The notes beneath the pieces are model-generated. The model was not told where the DNA came from. It made no database searches and saw nothing but the letters and a program-made list of their open reading frames with translations. 64,000 nt of DNA, from contig CAZFXS010000001.1 in assembly GCA_964523395.1 (NCBI GenBank), positions 1-64,000 on the forward strand, in the 5' to 3' direction. Of this stretch, positions 62,605-64,000 are shown piece after piece. The DNA is from JANYJZ01 sp964523395 (GTDB taxonomy: Bacteria; Bacteroidota; Ignavibacteria; UBA10030; SZUA-254). Position 1 is the stretch's first letter. The number at the start of each line of letters is the position of its first letter. The position numbers and the translations under genes are program-made.

Positions 62605-63634
62605 TCGGTTCATTGTCATACAAACGGCATTTCCGGGCGATGTCGTGCTCACGCTTCCGCTGATCCAGGTGTTGAAACGCCGTATTCCTGATGCCCGTAT
62701 CGACGCGCTGGTGATTCCAAAATCTGCGGAAGTACTTTTCAACCATCCCGATATCCATGAACTGATTATCTACGATAAGAAAGGGAAGGATGCGGGGATT
62801 ACTTCCATCGCGAAGTGTGCCGGCATACTTCGTGACAAACAATATGCCGCGGCAATAATCCCTCACCGTTCGTTAAGGAGCGCGGCTCTTGCGGCATTCG
62901 CGCGAATTCCGAAACGGATCGGGTTCGATACCAGCGCGGGGAAGTTTCTGATGACCGATATTGTCCGCTACGTCAAAGAGTCACACGAAATTAGCAGAAA
63001 TATGTCGCTTCTGATCCCGCTGGGAATTGATGAACGTACGCAGGAACTTCCCAGCCTGTATCCTTCCTCTGAGGACATGAGGCTTGTAAAAGAATTGCTT
63101 TCGATCAATGGTGATAAGCATTCATTAAATTGGATAGCAATTGCACCGGGCACTGTCTGGAATACAAAACGCTGGCTTACCGAACGCTTTGCGGAAGTGG
63201 CCCGGCATCTACTTCAAAGTAATTTCTCTGTAATGCTGATTGGAGGAAGAGAAGACGAAGGTTTGTGCCGCGCGATTGAGAAAACATGCAGCTCTGAAAA
63301 ACTCGTAAATCTTGCAGGGAAGTGTACGCTTCTGCAGTCCGCGGCGGCGATACAGATGAGCAAACTGCTGGTGTGCAACGACAGCGCGCCGATGCATCTT
63401 GCGGTGGCCATGCGGACGCCGGTTGCGGCGTTGTTCGGCGCAACAGCTCCATCGTTTGGATTTGCGCCGTTGGGTAAGCGCGACGTTGTTATTGAAACGG
63501 CCGGACTCGCTTGCCGTCCCTGCAGTATTCATGGCGGTGATACATGTCCTATTACCACGTTCGATTGCATGAATAATGTTTCGGTTGAACAAGTTACTAA
63601 AAAAGTTTTAGAAATCGCGCAAACTTCTTCATGA
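62591..63634 (+). CDS. Glycosyltransferase family 9 (heptosyltransferase-like)
   Basis: The ATG at 62591 overlaps the acyltransferase by 14 bases; 347 residues, normal for the family. The N-terminal Rossmann start is FIVIQTAFPGDVVLTLPLIQ, the 'GD.vl.tP.i' signature of ADP-heptose:LPS heptosyltransferases. The second half has IAIAPGTVWNTKRW and VCNDSAPMHLAVAMRTPVAA followed by LFGATAP, the conserved donor-binding 'ND.g.mHla.A...p...lfG.t.p' block. The C-terminus CRPCSIHGGDTCPITTFDCM matches the Cys-rich 'C.pC......CP....CM' ending of heptosyltransferase II-like proteins. It would extend the LPS inner core on the cytoplasmic side of the inner membrane. The exact sugar is uncertain. Its stop codon overlaps the next start (ATGA at 63631-63634). 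Confidence 0.92.
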   Translation: MPHGNRFIVIQTAFPGDVVLTLPLIQVLKRRIPDARIDALVIPKSAEVLFNHPDIHELIIYDKKGKDAGITSIAKCAGILRDKQYAAAIIPHRSLRSAALAAFARIPKRIGFDTSAGKFLMTDIVRYVKESHEISRNMSLLIPLGIDERTQELPSLYPSSEDMRLVKELLSINGDKHSLNWIAIAPGTVWNTKRWLTERFAEVARHLLQSNFSVMLIGGREDEGLCRAIEKTCSSEKLVNLAGKCTLLQSAAAIQMSKLLVCNDSAPMHLAVAMRTPVAALFGATAPSFGFAPLGKRDVVIETAGLACRPCSIHGGDTCPITTFDCMNNVSVEQVTKKVLEIAQTSS

Positions 63635-64000
63635 CGATCTCACAAGGGAAACCGCGAAATGTTATCTCTCTGAATCAACAGAAAGATTTCGGTGAGAATA
63701 TACGGCGAAGCGCAGCCGTGTTGCGCAAGGGAGGTGTCATTGTGTACCCCACGGACACGATCTACGGCATCGGCTGCGATGCATTACAACAGCATGCTGT
63801 CGAACGTGTGTACCGGATAAAGCAGAGGCAGGAGACCAAGCCGATGCTGGTGCTCGTCAATAGTATTGACATGGCACTGTCGTTGATCGACAATGTGCAT
63901 CCGGCAGTATCGGATATTATGAACAGCTGCTGGCCGGGACCTCTGACCTTGTTATGTACTCCCAGGGCTGGGAAACATAACTGGCTGTCGGCGGGGAGTG
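63631..64000 (+). CDS. L-threonylcarbamoyladenylate synthase, Sua5/YciO/YrdC family (3' partial)
   Basis: The ATG at 63631 overlaps the previous stop as ATGA. The visible 123 codons include GGVIVYPTDTIYGIGCDALQ, the defining strand-turn of the YrdC fold, then VYRIKQRQETKPMLVLVNSI (the 'iK.R....P..vlv' nucleotide-binding segment) and SCWPGPLTLL ('WPGPLT'). The protein runs off the window after WLSAGS. It makes threonylcarbamoyl-AMP for the t6A modification of tRNAs reading ANN codons, a cytoplasmic housekeeping function. Whether a C-terminal Sua5 extension is present cannot be seen. Its coupling to LPS genes is probably an operon convenience rather than a functional link. Confidence 0.93.
   Translation, partial: MTISQGKPRNVISLNQQKDFGENIRRSAAVLRKGGVIVYPTDTIYGIGCDALQQHAVERVYRIKQRQETKPMLVLVNSIDMALSLIDNVHPAVSDIMNSCWPGPLTLLCTPRAGKHNWLSAGS

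Overview
All recognisable genes lie on the + strand, and most encode very large secreted proteins. Thirteen of them (one entering from the left edge) end in the same ~80-residue C-terminal sorting domain: a PNPFNP core, then V.VYN.LGQEV, a GVYFY turn and a final KKM.LMK-like tail. This is the type A sorting signal of the type IX secretion system (T9SS). The PNPFNP variant, the GWxTD-domain gene and the LPS-type acyltransferase and heptosyltransferase point to a Gram-negative member of the FCB group outside classical Bacteroidia. Ignavibacteria or a close relative is my best inference, but no marker gene in the window proves it. No T9SS machinery genes are present; this is a cargo locus.

Layout. 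1-178: tail of a T9SS cargo gene. 359-4589: a chaperone-usher-like set, made of a small DUF4402-like secreted subunit, a strong terminator hairpin, a PapD-like chaperone and an usher-like outer-membrane protein. 4661-9246: two adjacent paralogous YCF48-type beta-propeller cargo proteins. 9554-26811: four large cargo proteins. The first two begin with a lamin-tail domain, and the second of these carries two complete phospholipase D (HKD) motifs. All four share one ~280-residue module before the sorting domain (module A here). 26883-31653: two propeller-type cargo proteins that share a second, different pre-sorting module (module B). 32019-34286: an OB-fold-type cargo protein. 34406-59949: three giant modular proteins of 2520, 2445 and 2815 residues. 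Two of them end in module B, and one carries 17 tandem repeat units. 60214-64000: an ordinary tight envelope and housekeeping operon (GWxTD protein, LpxL-like acyltransferase, family 9 glycosyltransferase, start of a Sua5/YrdC-type tRNA-modification enzyme).

Between the first two giant genes sits a 107-codon GIY-YIG nuclease gene embedded in several copies of a GACCCTGAGCG...GCGAAGGGTC palindromic repeat. Other intergenic spaces hold hairpin terminators and dispersed palindromes, including a 212-bp element with terminal inverted repeats. I saw no tRNA, rRNA, CRISPR array, transposase or phage gene.

Functionally the window looks like a bank of surface-displayed or secreted adhesins, propellers and hydrolases, assembled by shuffling a small set of modules, beside a possible surface-fibre system. 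The most interesting points are the chaperone-usher-like locus beside T9SS cargo, the uncharacterised modules A and B, the GIY-YIG gene inside its repeat cluster, and the tandem array with signs of recent duplication or gene conversion.
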